Positions 33,569 to 45,311 of a DNA stretch of 64,000 nt are shown piece by piece; the stretch's first letter is position 1; each line of letters begins with the position of its first letter. Source of the stretch: Beverwykella pulmonaria (lineage: Eukaryota > Ascomycota > Dothideomycetes > Pleosporales > Melanommataceae); NCBI GenBank assembly GCA_001599595.1, contig BCHH01000003.1, positions 1,734,263-1,798,262 of the forward strand, given 5' to 3'. Under the pieces are notes generated by a model. The model made no database searches and had not been told where the DNA came from. It was given only the letters and a program-made list of their open reading frames with translations. Position numbers and translations under genes: made by a program.

Positions 33569-36500
33569 ATGGGTCTTGCTGAGCTTGGTGAGGTATGGCA
33601 GAAAACGTTCTTTGAGTTATTCTCTAGAATTCTAGCAAAACATTCGCTGCTGGCGTTTGCGAGCCCCATAGGTGGGCTAAGTGTCAGCCAAGACCAGTTT
33701 GGCATTCACATGATCCATTTCATAAGTGCGTCACTTCAACTAGACTCAACAACAAACATTTGTCAACCAACCCACGAACAAATTTTCTTTCCTCCCTATC
33801 TTAGAATTCAGATTCTTTTCTTTCCTCCCTATCTTAGAATTCTGATTCTTTTCTCTCCTCCCTATCTTAGAATTCTGATTCTTTATCTCCTGTTAGCCGT
33901 TTCACCTTCACTTTCCACTCGCTTGCCCTGCCACCAACCCACGTCCGCCGGCGCCCGCCCCTGCGCACGTCTAGCCATCATACCAACCGCTATAGCCTCC
34001 AAGTCGGGTAGCCAGGCAAAGCCCACAATCGAGGAGGTAAAAGGGTGTGATGAGTACAAGTTGCTTGAGTGGATCCAAAAAAATCAACCGAATCCACTCA
34101 AAGATGGCCGAGCTGAGAAATTCAAAGAGGCAGCTATCACAGGGAGCGTTTTCTTGTCGCTCGCTGGTAAAGTGGAAACCTTTCAAAGGGAATGCAACCT
34201 GCCTTTTGGGTCTAGTAAAGTACTCGCGGATCTGGCAAGCGAGCTCGCAGACAGGGAGACCACCGATATGGTACAGAAACGGAAGGAGCAAGATACTAGC
34301 ACTGGTAAATCCACCGACCGCGCACCTTTGTTGTTCTCTTTACACTAATCCATATTATAATGATAGAGCACACCGCAGACCCTAGGACGAGAAAGAGAAA
34401 GAACCTACCTCTCGCCCATGTACCCCCCCTCACTAAAGAGAGCTCGAGTTGGTAGTAGTAGCCTGGTAATTAACGGCGAACTTGAGTACTTCCGATCTGG
34501 AGGAAGCGTATATTTTTCTACATTCCTACAGAGAGAGGGCCAGGCTTACTTTGACCGTACTGGCTATATCTCTAAATTGTACAAACTCGACCCTTACATC
34601 CTTTTCTGCCGCCCACGTCGATTCGGCAAATCATTAACTGTAAGCATGCTGAATCATTTCCACGGTCTTCAGTATGCTGGTGAGCATCAATCACTCTACA
34701 AGGTATGTAAGAGTCTCATTAATTACCTTAACGTGAGTGCTTACCTGTCTTTTAATTACTGTAGAAACTTGATGTGCAGGAAGATATCAACAATGGAAGC
34801 GTGACGCCCGGACAGTTCTTCGTTTTGAAATTCGACTTCTCCCAAATCAATCCCATGCTAGACCTCACGGACGCGAATGAGGAACTCGTCAAGTGCTTGA
34901 ACGATTCCATCTGGGCATTCTACGCAGAGTATGCTACGTATTTAGGCGAAAACTTTGCTGATCTATGTCAGAATATTGACAGTAAAAGTCCCAACACTAG
35001 TCTTAGGCGGTGTGCTAGATTAGTTCAAAATGCGATTAAGCATGATGAGCTACTTGCTGGTATTGAAGGGATCTACGTACTCGTTGATGAATATGATGCT
35101 TTTACTAATAAATACCTTGAAGAATCTACCATTCCTTGGGATAATACGCAAGTCGGCCGGACTTTCGCGACCTTCTGGAGCACAATAAAGTCATTGGCCA
35201 CAGATGGAATCTTCCGACGAATTTTCATCACGGGCATCTCACCGCTCTCCCTATCTGATCTCGGCAGTGGGTTCAATGTGGCAGTGAACATGTCATTCGA
35301 TAAAAACCTAGCCGATCTTTGTGGTTTGACATCTGCGGACTTGACAAAGGCCCTAATACGGGTTAACAATGTCCCTGGAGCCCGTAAGGGTTCTCTTTCA
35401 GAAATGGCTAAATTTTTCAACGGATATCATTTCTGTCAAGAGCAAGTGGTTAAGACGGTTTACAACACGGAGACATGCTTGGCGTATCTTCAACGTTGTA
35501 TCACTGGAAAAAAACCAGAGACTGAGGACCCGGAAAACTCTGAAGTATCTGATGGGTTTCTTAGGATGTTTGCTACTTCAGCGCCAGTGATAAGAGACTT
35601 TGAAAAGGGACTGGTACGCGACGACAAAGGCGAGTTTACACCAATTGGGTACGAACAATTCAAACTCAGATTTACACTTCAAGACTTGGTATGTTAATAT
35701 CTTAACTTCAGTTCCTATTTCGCTAACTTAAATCTCGTCTAGAAGGAGGCTAAAGATGAATCTTCGTGGCGTTCACTAATGATCTATTTTGGCGGCCTTA
35801 CTTTTGACTCAAAAACGCCGGAATCGCACGTTAAGATTCCAAATAATGTTGCGGCACGTCGAATCGCTCACGCAATTCTGGACAAATATGAACTCCGTAA
35901 CTCCCTCACGGAAGCACTTGAATATCTCACCACTGAGGGAGATATTAAAGGAGTACTGGGCTGTTATCTAGACGTGATGACGCAACGGGACAACCGCTCA
36001 AAATGTCTTACAGACAGGACTGAAGAAAACCACCGAGATTCCTTCTACTTCTGCCTGTTGCAAAACCATCGTCTTGTTCCACAAATAGAACTCCCACTGA
36101 TAAAGGTAACCTGCTACTTGCTATTAGATAGATAGTATCTAACGTCTTGTGCAGCCAGACCGAACAAACGGTTTCGTCGACCTTGTCCTCCAGGTCCCTG
36201 GGTGGTTGATTGTGACTGAATGGAAGTTTTACCGAATACAGTACCTGGGATTTCAAGGCAATGATTATCTTTCCCATGCAGATACCGTGCGCAACATGGA
36301 TCTCTCTCAAATCCTTCAACTTGGGTTCAAGAATAACGACAAGACCTGTATTGGGAAAAACTTCCGCAAGAATCATGTTATTAAATCATGGGTTGTAGGA
36401 TGTGAGGCCCCACAGCTAAGGAGTTACATCAAGAGCGATAAGGTCCGGCAATTGATGAAAGAAAAAAACCTTCGGCTGCGGGCACACTTTGTTATCATTG

Positions 36501-36622
36501 TAGGATCACGCCATATCTTATTATGGGATATGAATGAAGAGGGAAAGTTGGCTCAAGAACCTCGTCTCGTAGAGACGCCAAGAATATTGAACAGGCGGGA
36601 TGGGAGAGGGTATCACTCTTAG
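33569..36622 (+). CDS. AAA-ATPase-like / PD-(D/E)XK nuclease-like protein with SAM-like N-terminus
   Basis: Exons 33569-34304, 34386-34702, 34765-35688, 35743-36105 and 36155-36622 are all in phase (935 codons). Residues about 156-232 look like a SAM-type helical domain (YKLLEWIQKN...ITGSVFLSLAGKVETF). Next is the predicted AAA-ATPase family (PF09820-like): YFDRTGYISKLYKL, Walker A RPRRFGKSLT, Walker B IYVLVDEYDAF, and GYHFCQEQVV. The end is a PD-(D/E)XK fold (DUF1703/PDDEXK_9 type) with D in GFVDLVL and E-x-K in VTEWKF. Such pairs are common in bacteria and occur in fungi, where they resemble P-loop/nuclease parts of Crinkler-type proteins. The N-terminal 145 residues are doubtful: they cross a DNA tandem repeat, and a natural start (ATAGCCTCC at about 33992) reads ATA. 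Function is unknown. Confidence 0.75.
33783..33881 (+). repeat. three tandem copies of a 33-bp pyrimidine-rich unit
   Basis: Units at 33783-33815, 33816-33848 and 33849-33881 differ at only two or three bases. Each contains CTCCCTATCTTAG followed by AATTC, which on the plus strand looks like a strong 3' splice site. Because the unit is 11 codons, it leaves the reading frame intact and encodes a repeated FPPYLRI-type peptide if translated. Confidence 0.9.
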
Positions 36623-38129
36623 TATATGATGGAAAGTAGTGACTGGTTCCCAGCATAGAAGGGAAGTTGTTTCCTTACGTCCGCGCTCAGGTCTACCACA
36701 TCGGAGGCTTCAGTTTGAGATAGCTACTTGGACGACAGCTAGCTCATTGAATTCTTCTCTAGCCTATCAAGCCTTATCGATGGCTGTAACTATATCAAAT
36801 AAATGGCACCGATGCTTATATTGCTTGTCCTGCTGTTTCCAGTTATCTAGATACTATATTTCTTGCATGTCGCCTAATATATATAGAGAGAGAGAGTGTG
36901 TGTGAGAGAGAGCGCGAGAGTGAGAGAGAGAGAGTGTGTGTGAGAGAGAGAGTGTGTGAGAGAGAATGTGTGAGAGAGAGGGAGAGAGAGAGGGAGAGAG
37001 AGCTGGGAGGGTAATTCATCTAAAGAAATACTGCCTCGTATCCCTTGGGTGCCATGCGGCACGAGAGCTGAATATAACAGTTACGCGTAATGCTTGGAAA
37101 CTCGGTTGCGTAAGCTCATATAGATCAAGTCTTGAGATTGTTGTTGTTGTTGTCGCCGTCGTAGTTTTTACCTAATAAGTATCGTAGAATATGGAATAGA
37201 TGTGACGTAGGCTCTTGAAGAAGATCAGCTGTCTTAGTAGGAATGACTTCAGTGATCTCGTGATGGTGATGTTAGCAATACCGATGGGTAGGGTTGGTGA
37301 TCTTAGTCCCAAGAGCATCACGATCAGCGATTTCCAACCTTGGGAGATTCGACTTCGCCAGTTAAGAGTTTTAGAAAGGGAGAGTCCGCGATCGTTAGAG
37401 AGTTGACATTGGTAATATCACAATAGCCCACATCGCCGGTCTCATCAGCGGCCGGGTTGGCGATCTCGGATTCTTGAGGTCGGATACAATTAGCGGTCTC
37501 GGGGAATTGGGGAGCGGTCTTGTGGAGGGCAAGGCTGGCGACCGCACGTCGAATGCACTAGGCTGAAAAGATGCAATGGTTGAATTATGAGGGCATCAGT
37601 TAAGGGACAGGAGCTTTAGATTTATACTGTTATCGCGACACATGTCACAAGAATCAGCAGAACGAGTTCTTGCTTCGAAGCTCTAAATTGGGATGCCCAG
37701 TAAAGTTTGGGCATAAAAGCAATACGGTATGCCGTGTAAGCACACTATCGGCTCAGCCTCCAAACGGCGGAGCCGCGTCCACCTGAACGCCACAGCTCAC
37801 CGCCCTCCTTCAGTAGTCACCCATCACGTAATTAGTGCTGTAGTCTATCGGTCTTTGATGCTGTCGAAGCTCAGCATATTTTCATGTGAACTAACTAATG
37901 TGCAGTTTCTTATCATTCTGTCGCCGCGACAATGGTTCCGTGACACAACATGAGCAATCGAAGACAAGCCTCAAATGCGCCTCTTCTCAGCCCTGATGTC
38001 GTTGCCTGTCAGAAAGCTGAGCTTGATTGCAGAGGACATATAAGCTTCCATCCATGACACCGCACATCCCCTCGATATCGACGACTCCCTCTCTACCTCT
38101 TCATTTCTCTTTTCAGCAACTGCTTCACG
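36623..38129. other. gene-free stretch between AAA-ATPase gene and hydrolase gene
   Basis: About 1.5 kb including the microsatellite listed separately. On the minus strand, about 37400-37530 stays open with Glu/Thr/Ala/Asn-rich words (ETANC, ESEIAN, DETGD), perhaps a relic of a repeat protein, but there is no start and stops follow soon. No gene is called. Confidence 0.45.
36885..37002. repeat. GA/GT microsatellite
   Basis: About 118 bp of (GA)n interrupted by (GT)n blocks, preceded by a short TA tract. It lies about 260 bp downstream of the AAA-ATPase gene. Confidence 0.95.
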
Positions 38130-39549
38130 ATGACCGTCAAACTCCTCCCCTCCCAGACGGGCAACCCAACCCAATCCCCCATTCCATACACGGGCAACCC
38201 GCTCCTGCTTTGCTGGTCGGACATCCGTCTCTTCTTCGCAAACTCCTGGTCCCTCATCGGAATAATACACCCCTTTAATCAATGGCCATGCGGAGAACTC
38301 GATGAACTGTACCCCTCAGTCCCAAATCTATTATGCTTAGCTCTGCATGGATTTCTTATCGCTCTCCAAACAATTTTTCTTGCTTCACTGCCATTTCTCG
38401 TCGTTTTCCCCGTTGCAACGGCGGCGCTATATATTGCGGCGGTAATGGTATTGAATTTTGCAGTGTGCTGGTTGATCAATGGGAGTGAGCCGTCTTTATC
38501 CTCTACAGTTGATCTGGGGAGCGATACTTGGCGGCACGAGGATGAGTGCTGGATCTACCTCAACGGAGTGTCCGTCGGGTACGTTCTCCTCCCCCTGGAA
38601 ATTGAAGCCCCAAGCACTAATCGGAAATCCTAGAAAGCACTGGCTAAAGGGAAACTTGAACCGCCTGGCTCTGACGTTTCGGCGGCCCGTCATTGGAGTC
38701 CACAACCGCACGTACGGCATCATCTTCGATCTCATCCAGTGCATCATCGAGCGAAACTTTGCCTACCCAACGATGGATATCCGGAACTCATATGCGCTGA
38801 TCAAGGACTGCCTGCTTGCTGAAGAGCATAAAAAGGTGGTCCTGATTCTGCACAGTCAAGGCGGAATCGAAGGAGGATTGATTCTGGACTGGTTGCTGAG
38901 TGAGCGTCAGTACATTCCTACTCCACTACCTCCTTCTCTACCATACTGACCCATCGCTATAGTCCCTCACGACATTATCCAAAAGCTAGAAATCTACACC
39001 TTCGGCTCCGCAGCAAACCACTTTAACAACCCGCACCAAAACTCAGCATATATGCGTCTCTCCACCAGCCCGACAGTGTCCAGCCACCACACTAAAGCTG
39101 TGCACCACATCGAGCACTACGCGAGCGACGGCGACTTCGTTGCGCGATGGGGCGTGCTCAGCTTTTCCAGGATGCGAAACAGATACATGGGCCGCATCTT
39201 CGTTCGGTCGGGTATGGGACATCTTCTGAACCAGCATTACTTGAACACCATGTTTCCTCTTGACAAAGACATGCGTGTGCGTGAAGACAGTAGCTTCATG
39301 AATGCCGAGGTGTCGTTCACAAGCGATGGAGCAGCGGATAAAGCAAGAGATGGGTTGTTTGAGACGCTTTTACATAACGGAAATGGTGATGCTGACGCAA
39401 TTGTTGAGAACATTAATAGTCCTGTGGAGCCGATTTCATTGACCAGAGCTGAGTCGATTTTGGCTGCGAAGCTGGTGATGACGAAGTCCAAGGTGAAGGA
39501 CTATTCCCGCTTATGGGAGTACAGAAACGGCGGTGTTCCCAATAATTGA
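38130..39549 (+). CDS. Membrane alpha/beta-hydrolase (DUF676/serine-esterase-like)
   Basis: Exons 38130-38578, 38634-38905 and 38963-39549 give 435 aa. Two hydrophobic segments lie in the first third (LLCLALHGFLIALQTIFLASLPFLVV, then ATAALYIAAVMVLNFAVCWLI). The catalytic region follows: the nucleophile elbow VVLILHSQGG (Ser in HSQGG), a strand EIYTFGSAANHFNNPH, and a likely catalytic His in EHYASDGDFVARWG. This is a common fungal family of membrane-bound putative lipases/esterases; the substrate is unknown. Exon 2 has two in-frame donors six bases apart (GTGAGC at 38900 and GTCAGT at 38906), so the product may differ by two residues. Confidence 0.8.
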
Positions 39550-39869
39550 TGGGAGGAGCAGAACTTTGTACCTAGAATGCTGTAAACAATTCAATGATTA
39601 TGTTGCAATCAGTGCCTCTCCCTTCCTTCCTGAAATTACCGGTCAATTGCAATTCTGTGCGCATGAGAGTAATTTGGGGAGGTTGTCCAGAATAAAAAAA
39701 ATCGGTTTGTTCTTAAAGCCCAAAGATACTCTATTGGACTAGATTGACTATTGCACAGGTTTATGTAACATTGGGTTGACTTCAAAAGGAAATGTTTTAC
39801 GATGCCTATGCCTTATGTGAAACGATCCCTATAGGCTATTAGTATCAAGTAGGATTATATCGGGGGGAA
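39550..39869. other. convergent intergenic spacer
   Basis: 320 bp between convergent 3' ends. AT-rich, with no feature beyond the presumed UTRs. Confidence 0.55.
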
Positions 39870-40717
39870 TTACGAACTCTCGACATCCGCAACGCTCTGG
39901 TCTAGAATCTGCTTGAGAACTTTGGGATTCTCGAGTTCCTTCTCGATTTTGGCGATGATGGATTCGGCTAGCTCACGCTGCTGCCTTTGCTTGACTTGTC
40001 CCTCATAGCGCACCCACGAATCCAAAACAGTCTTCGCCTCGTGAGCGATAGCAGTCTTCTGCTCAAGCTCGTAAGCCTGTGCCTCGAGCTTGGCGGTTTC
40101 CTACCCCTCAATGTTAGCATGGTCGGCCGAACGGAGACAGTGAATCCTGGGCGGATCAATATCGTACCTTGGAAACCTCGAACAGAGTCTTGGTGATGTC
40201 AATGACGCCACCGAGTTCCTGGACGCTCTCGATGCGCTGCTTCACCGCGGCAGTGTGGTCGGCCCGAGCGGCATTCAGGATGCCCGTGATCTTGTCGCAC
40301 TGTTCTTGCGCGTAACTTGACCAAGCGGGGCCGGCGTAGTGAGCGACAGCCCAGAATATTGTAAGCAAGCTGAGTGCCACGATGGATTCCTCATTGACGA
40401 CGTAGAGCTCGTTGCTGATAGCAGCGACGCTCAAGCCAGCACCGGCAGAGAGCGCGGCCGCCTTGGTAAGGGGGCTGTTGCCAGGAATCGGAAGCGAGTC
40501 GAGGAGCGACTGGGCCTTCTTCTTGGGGTCTTCCTGTGGTACATTGGAGTTGTAGCGGGCGGGCGTGATCTGAGCCGTGATGGCGAGGCTTCGGAGAGGG
40601 AGGGTTGGGCGGAGACGGGCGGCGCCTGTTGCGGGTGAGTATGCGGGCCAATGGCATCGGAATCGCACTGGAGAGCTTAGACTTACCGACTGCGCTCCTT
40701 GCGAGACGGGATGCCAT
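39870..40717 (-). CDS. ATP4: ATP synthase subunit 4 (b), mitochondrial
   Basis: Stator stalk subunit of mitochondrial F1Fo ATP synthase, linking Fo to F1 via OSCP. Exons 40717-40687 (31 nt), 40625-40168 and 40100-39870 give 239 aa. The tiny first exon encodes MASRLARSAVG, and the splice continues into an Arg-rich presequence with a likely cleavage region before YNSNVPQEDPKKKAQSLLDSLP. Membrane segments are LTKAAALSAGAGLSVAAISNELYVVNEE and VALSLLTIFWAVAHYAG. A long charged helix ends in LENPKVLKQILDQSVADVESS. All landmarks of fungal subunit 4 are present. It is divergent from NOC4 across 195 bp. Confidence 0.95.
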
Positions 40718-40912
40718 TGCTGAGGATGAGAGTGGGGAGGTTCGAAGGGCGGGTGATGGAGTTGAGGAGCTTTCGTGAGGTTTGCGGCAGCCGCCAAGCC
40801 CAAGATCGGAGTTTGCCGGCCCGTGTGGCTAACTTTTTTTCTAAATTGAAGCTCTGCATGCGCGACGGCATAAGGACAACACCACAGCGCAGTTTGTTGC
40901 TAGTACGCTAAT
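40718..40912. promoter_or_regulatory. short bidirectional promoter ATP4 / NOC4
   Basis: Only 195 bp separate the two divergent ATGs, so the core promoters must overlap or abut. No specific motif is claimed. Confidence 0.5.
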
Positions 40913-42658
40913 ATGTCAGGAAGCAAAAGCCCAAGTCTAGCAGGTGTGAAACGGAAAAGAGAGTCGAATAAAGCGGACCGACCCCACACGAAATCGAAGA
41001 CGCAACGGAAGTCTCCCAGGGCAGACCAAACCGACCCTCAAGCCGAGATCCAGCACCTTGAGTCGCAAGTCCTCGAGTCCCGTCGGCATTACAACAACAT
41101 TTCGATTCTCCTGCAGAAAACAAAGCAACAGGATCCACAAAATGAGACCGCAATCCTCGCTGCAGTTGCCCTGTGTCGAGTGTTCGTAAGGCTTCTCTCT
41201 ACTGGCGACATGGTGAAAAGCAAGGGAATGGCAGCGTCCGAAGTTGTGATTGTGCAATGGTTAAAGGAGAGATACCGGGAATATCAAGATGTTCTTCTGG
41301 ATCAATACCTACGCAGCGAAGATGCCCCGAAGCGGTCCGTAGCATTGACATTGCTCATGCGTGTGGTCAAGGAGGAATCGAAGACTCAGCCAGAATACAA
41401 CTGGAAACATGGTCCCTATTCTAGGATAGTTCAGACTATTCTTTTGCTTCCTGAGAGTGACTCGACTCGGGATGAGTTTGCCGAGAAGTACTTCAAACAG
41501 TTCGACGATATTCGGTATCACACCTTCGAGTCGGTCAAGTAAGCGCCGTTGAGACCGTACCCTTGACTTGTACTAAGTGGCACAGGAAATTCCTTGATAC
41601 TGACCTGGAGGATTCGGTCAAGCAACTGGTGTCTTCCAACAGCTTGTCCCTATTATTAACACTCGATCAAGTACCTGCATCCAAGGACGACATCCAAAAC
41701 TTCTTCACAGCATCCACAAAGCAATCAAAGAGTCTTCCCTCTTTAAAGGCCTACAAGTCTCAAGCACAAGAGGCGTGGCTGGCAACATTACGGTGCGGAA
41801 TCTCCAAGGAGCAGCGAAAGTCTATTCTCAGTGTTTTCTCTAAGCAGATTGCACCATGGTTCCAGCAGCCTGAAATGCTCATGGACTTCCTGACTGACTC
41901 GTATGACGTTGGTGGAGGGACCTCTTTGCTGGCGCTATCCGGCGTGTACTACCTCATGTCCGAGAAGAATCTCGACTATCCTTCCTTCTACCAAAAATTG
42001 TACTCTTTACTGGACGATAGCCTACTCCATTCCAAATACCGTTCGCGCTTCTTCCGGTTGTTGGACACGTTCATGTCTTCCACCCACTTACCCGCTGCTC
42101 TTGTGTCCAGCTTCATCAAGCGTTTCGCAAGACTGGCCCTTCATGGACCCCCTGCAGGCATTGTCGTGGTTGTTCCCTGGATATACAACATGTTCAAGCG
42201 GCATCCGGCTTGCACATTCATGATGCACCGAGAGATCCGCGACCCAGACGCTAAAAAAGAGCTCGACGAGGAAGGCATGGTTGATCCTTTCGACATGGAC
42301 GAAGAGGACCCTATGCTCACTGATGCTATCGAGAGCAGTCTGTGGGAGATTGAGACTTTGCAATCACATTACCACCCCAATGTGGCGACTCTAGCCAAGA
42401 TTATCTCCCAGCAGTTCACGAAGCGCTCTTACAACCTGGAAGACTTTCTAGACCACTCTTACAATGCAGTAGGTCCATTCAACTCTTCCAAAATGTATAC
42501 GCTAATTTATGTCTTAGCTCCTCGACGTCGAACTTGGTAGGGAATTGAAGAAGGAGCCAGTAGTCGAATTTGAGATTCCAAAACGGATATTTAGTGCAGA
42601 GGAAACTGGATTGGGTACTCTTGGGCAACTGCTCACGCAAGTGATAGAATCGAGCTAG
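40913..42658 (+). CDS. NOC4: Nucleolar complex protein 4 (CBF/Mak21 family)
   Basis: Part of the Noc4-Nop14 complex needed to mature the 40S ribosomal subunit in the nucleolus. Exons 40913-41538, 41586-42468 and 42518-42658 give 549 aa; introns are 47 and 49 bp. The N-terminus is Lys/Arg-rich and likely a nuclear signal. The conserved CBF/Mak21 block follows (SLLALSGVYYLMSEKNLDYPSFYQKLYSLLDDSLLHSKYRSRFFRLLDTFMSS is the family core, here about residues 335-387). The Noc4-typical acidic motif VDPFDMDEEDPMLTDAIESSLWE lies further on. The last exon supplies LLDVELGRELKKEPVVEFE, which confirms the third splice. Confidence 0.94.
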
Positions 42659-43015
42659 AGTAGAGTCAAGTAGCTGTAAATAAACATAGCGGTAGAGAGT
42701 ACTCTTGATTATTTTACACTACACAAAAACATGAACTTGAAGTGAGAACGGGACTTGTCGAGCTCCTTTACTTTGTACTTCCCACTTCACTGCTACAAAC
42801 TCGACCACAACATTCGCGAGTTACTCAAATTCTGGCCAATCAGAAAGTAGCAGATCACACGTGAAACTACTGTCACGGGATCCAACATCAAGCTTGGCGT
42901 TTTTTTATTTGAAAGCGATATGCCCCACCATCACCTCTTTCTTCTTTTTCGTTAGGACAGTGCAGTACTCTCCAGAACGAAGCCTTGCTAATCGTTTGTG
43001 TGTAGGATCGCGACA
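42659..43015. other. intergenic spacer with one CACGTG box
   Basis: 357 bp. A CACGTG motif at 42858-42863 lies about 155 bp before the next ATG. Otherwise nothing was recognised. Confidence 0.5.
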
Positions 43016-44377
43016 ATGGCGCAGCCGCCCACGAGTTTCAATCTCTCTGAGGAGGAGCTGAGAAATCTCCCATTGGAAGAAAAGGCGAGACTCGCCCAAG
43101 AGTGGAAACGTGAGCGCCGCCCGCGACGCGTCCACATTCAAAGGACTGACAGATCTTTGCTAGGTCGAATCGCAGACGAAAAGAAACGGAGGCTTAACCC
43201 AAGCGGCGCATACGGCGAACACAGTCCTCAAGGCGACGACGCTAATCGCGGTACTTCCAACCACAGCTCCACCTCCAGGAACACCTACGCTGGCACTACT
43301 CACAAAACTCCCCACGGCGGTCAGTTGGTTGGCGCTCGTCGCGCCTATTATCACGATTCCCCTGGCCCTGTCCCCAGCTTCAATAAATCGGTCCGTCCTA
43401 GCCCTGCAAACAACTATGGATCTCACGTCCGCCACCACCCTTACACCACCCCACAACGCCCGCGTTATCAGAATCGCACAGCGACCTTCAACCAGACACC
43501 CCCTTCGGTACGGTTTCTTCCCCGAGATACAACACATTGGAATACGGTCCGATGCTCACACATGATAGGTCAAGAAGCAGGGCTCGACGGCAGTCATAAC
43601 ACCCTGCCGGGCCTTCACGTCAACAGGTATCTATACTAGATTTTGGGAACAAAATCACCTTAAACCGTGTCCCTTTCCCCCCTGGATGATATTGACTTAT
43701 GAGTAGGAATCTGCTCCCGACCCGGATGTCGACACGCCCATGACCAAGATAAGGTAGCAATTTGCAAGGCCTTTCTATTCAAAGACAACTGTCCAGACGG
43801 AAACGCCTGCCCACTCTCGCACACTCCGTCGGCTCACAATACCATAGCCTGCGATCACTTTCGGAAAGGTGCCTGCACGAAAGACGAGTGTCGATTTGCC
43901 CATGTTCGCGTGAGCCCCTCCGCCGCAGTCTGCGAAGCGTTCTCGCTCTTGGGTTACTGTGAGAAGGGAGACGCCTGCGCTGATCGCCATGCGTTTAATG
44001 AGTGCCCCGATTTCAGCAATAGGGGCTCATGCAAGGCGGGAGCAAAGTGCCCAATGACCCATGTGGTGCATGCTGGACGGCTTCGAAAGGCACGCTCCTC
44101 CGTTGAAGCTGAATCTCCCATGTCTCATAGCAGCTCTGAGAACGGTATTATGGACGACAAGGCGCAAAGCATTATCCCAAGCGATCGGCCGGATGCCTTG
44201 GAGAGAAACACGCCGGATTTTGCCATGAACGACACGTTCAAAGATACCGAGAGCAACATGCCGGAAACCTTGAAGGCGGGATTCCTCCACAAAGCAAACA
44301 AGGACACTCCAGTTGATACTAAGCAGGGTAGTGTCGCGGGTCTGTCTCAACAAGCCGATTTTGTTCCCTTCGAGTAA
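43016..44377 (+). CDS. Five-finger CCCH zinc-finger protein, ZC3H3-like
   Basis: Exons 43016-43507, 43569-43626 (58 nt) and 43707-44377 give 406 aa. The second splice restores the first finger, CRAFTSTG|ICSRPGCRHAH (C-x8-C-x4-C-x3-H). Four more CCCH fingers follow without gaps: CKAFLFKDNCPDGNACPLSH, CDHFRKGACTKDECRFAH, CEAFSLLGYCEKGDACADRH and CPDFSNRGSCKAGAKCPMTH. Five adjacent fingers occur in ZC3H3 and in CPSF30. The Arg/Ser-rich N-terminus with no zinc knuckle, and finger 1 of the CxxFTxTGxC type, favour ZC3H3, which acts in mRNA 3'-end formation and export. The start MAQPPTSFNLSEEELRNLPLEEKARLA is a helical segment. Confidence 0.85.
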
Positions 44378-45311
44378 ATTTTCCTGAGCGGACCGAGAAC
44401 CACGTGAGCAACAGGCATTTCTCTTGGAAGTAGTAGGTGTTCTGTCCCCGTTTTTCTCTTTATGTTCTTTGTCTAATGATTTTTACTGCATTGTAGTCTG
44501 GAATCACAGGTAGGGATTCAGACGTCGCCCAGCCCAACTTTATAACTCATGAAGGTTTCTGGAGTCTGGTGTGTTTGGTTTGACTACGATACCCGGGATC
44601 GTCATTTTTCTATCGGCCATTTTTCTTTCCTCTCAAGGTTTGGTTTCCTTAGTTCGACTAACATCTGCATCATCTTGGATCGTCTGTTGCAGCGTTTGGC
44701 GTTGCTTCAGCGTCTTTGTATGCATATGGAGGACTATCTCCACGGAGACTTTGTACCACTAAAAGAAAGAAAGAAAAAATTCAAGAATCAATGATTTCGA
44801 TGAAAAATGCTCCATATGCCAACAGTGAACATAAATGATTGCATTTGCTGACGCTGGACTTTCCAATCTCCCGATGCTGCGCTTCATTACATCAGCAGAT
44901 AGTTATGTTAAACTGTTTATAGTACTGAGGTTCATGAATCACGCTGTGTCTAGCTGTATGCGCTATGTGAGTTGTAGTAAATCTTCGCATATGGATTGTT
45001 CAGCTTTCGCTAGATATGACTGCGTATGTCATGCAAACTCTTTTTGGGTCGGAGGCTGAGGCGGCTGTGCTTTACGCTTGGCTTGTTGCGCATCGATGCT
45101 GCCTTACTATTTGACAGTTGGCGCCTGTCCATCATTCCCAATGCCCTTCAATATCTCCAGGAGGCCTCGAAGATACAAAGCTACACTCAGAGTCCAGTAG
45201 TGTCATTCCTTTCAAAATCATCGCACGCGGTTGTTGATTTGTCGCAATCACACGCCCGCTCTAGTCCTTCACGCAACCAACCGCTTGCGCCTCGCTCAAT
45301 TGCAAGTAACA
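44378..45311. other. gene-free spacer
   Basis: About 930 bp between two plus-strand genes. No coding signal or RNA gene was recognised. Confidence 0.5.
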
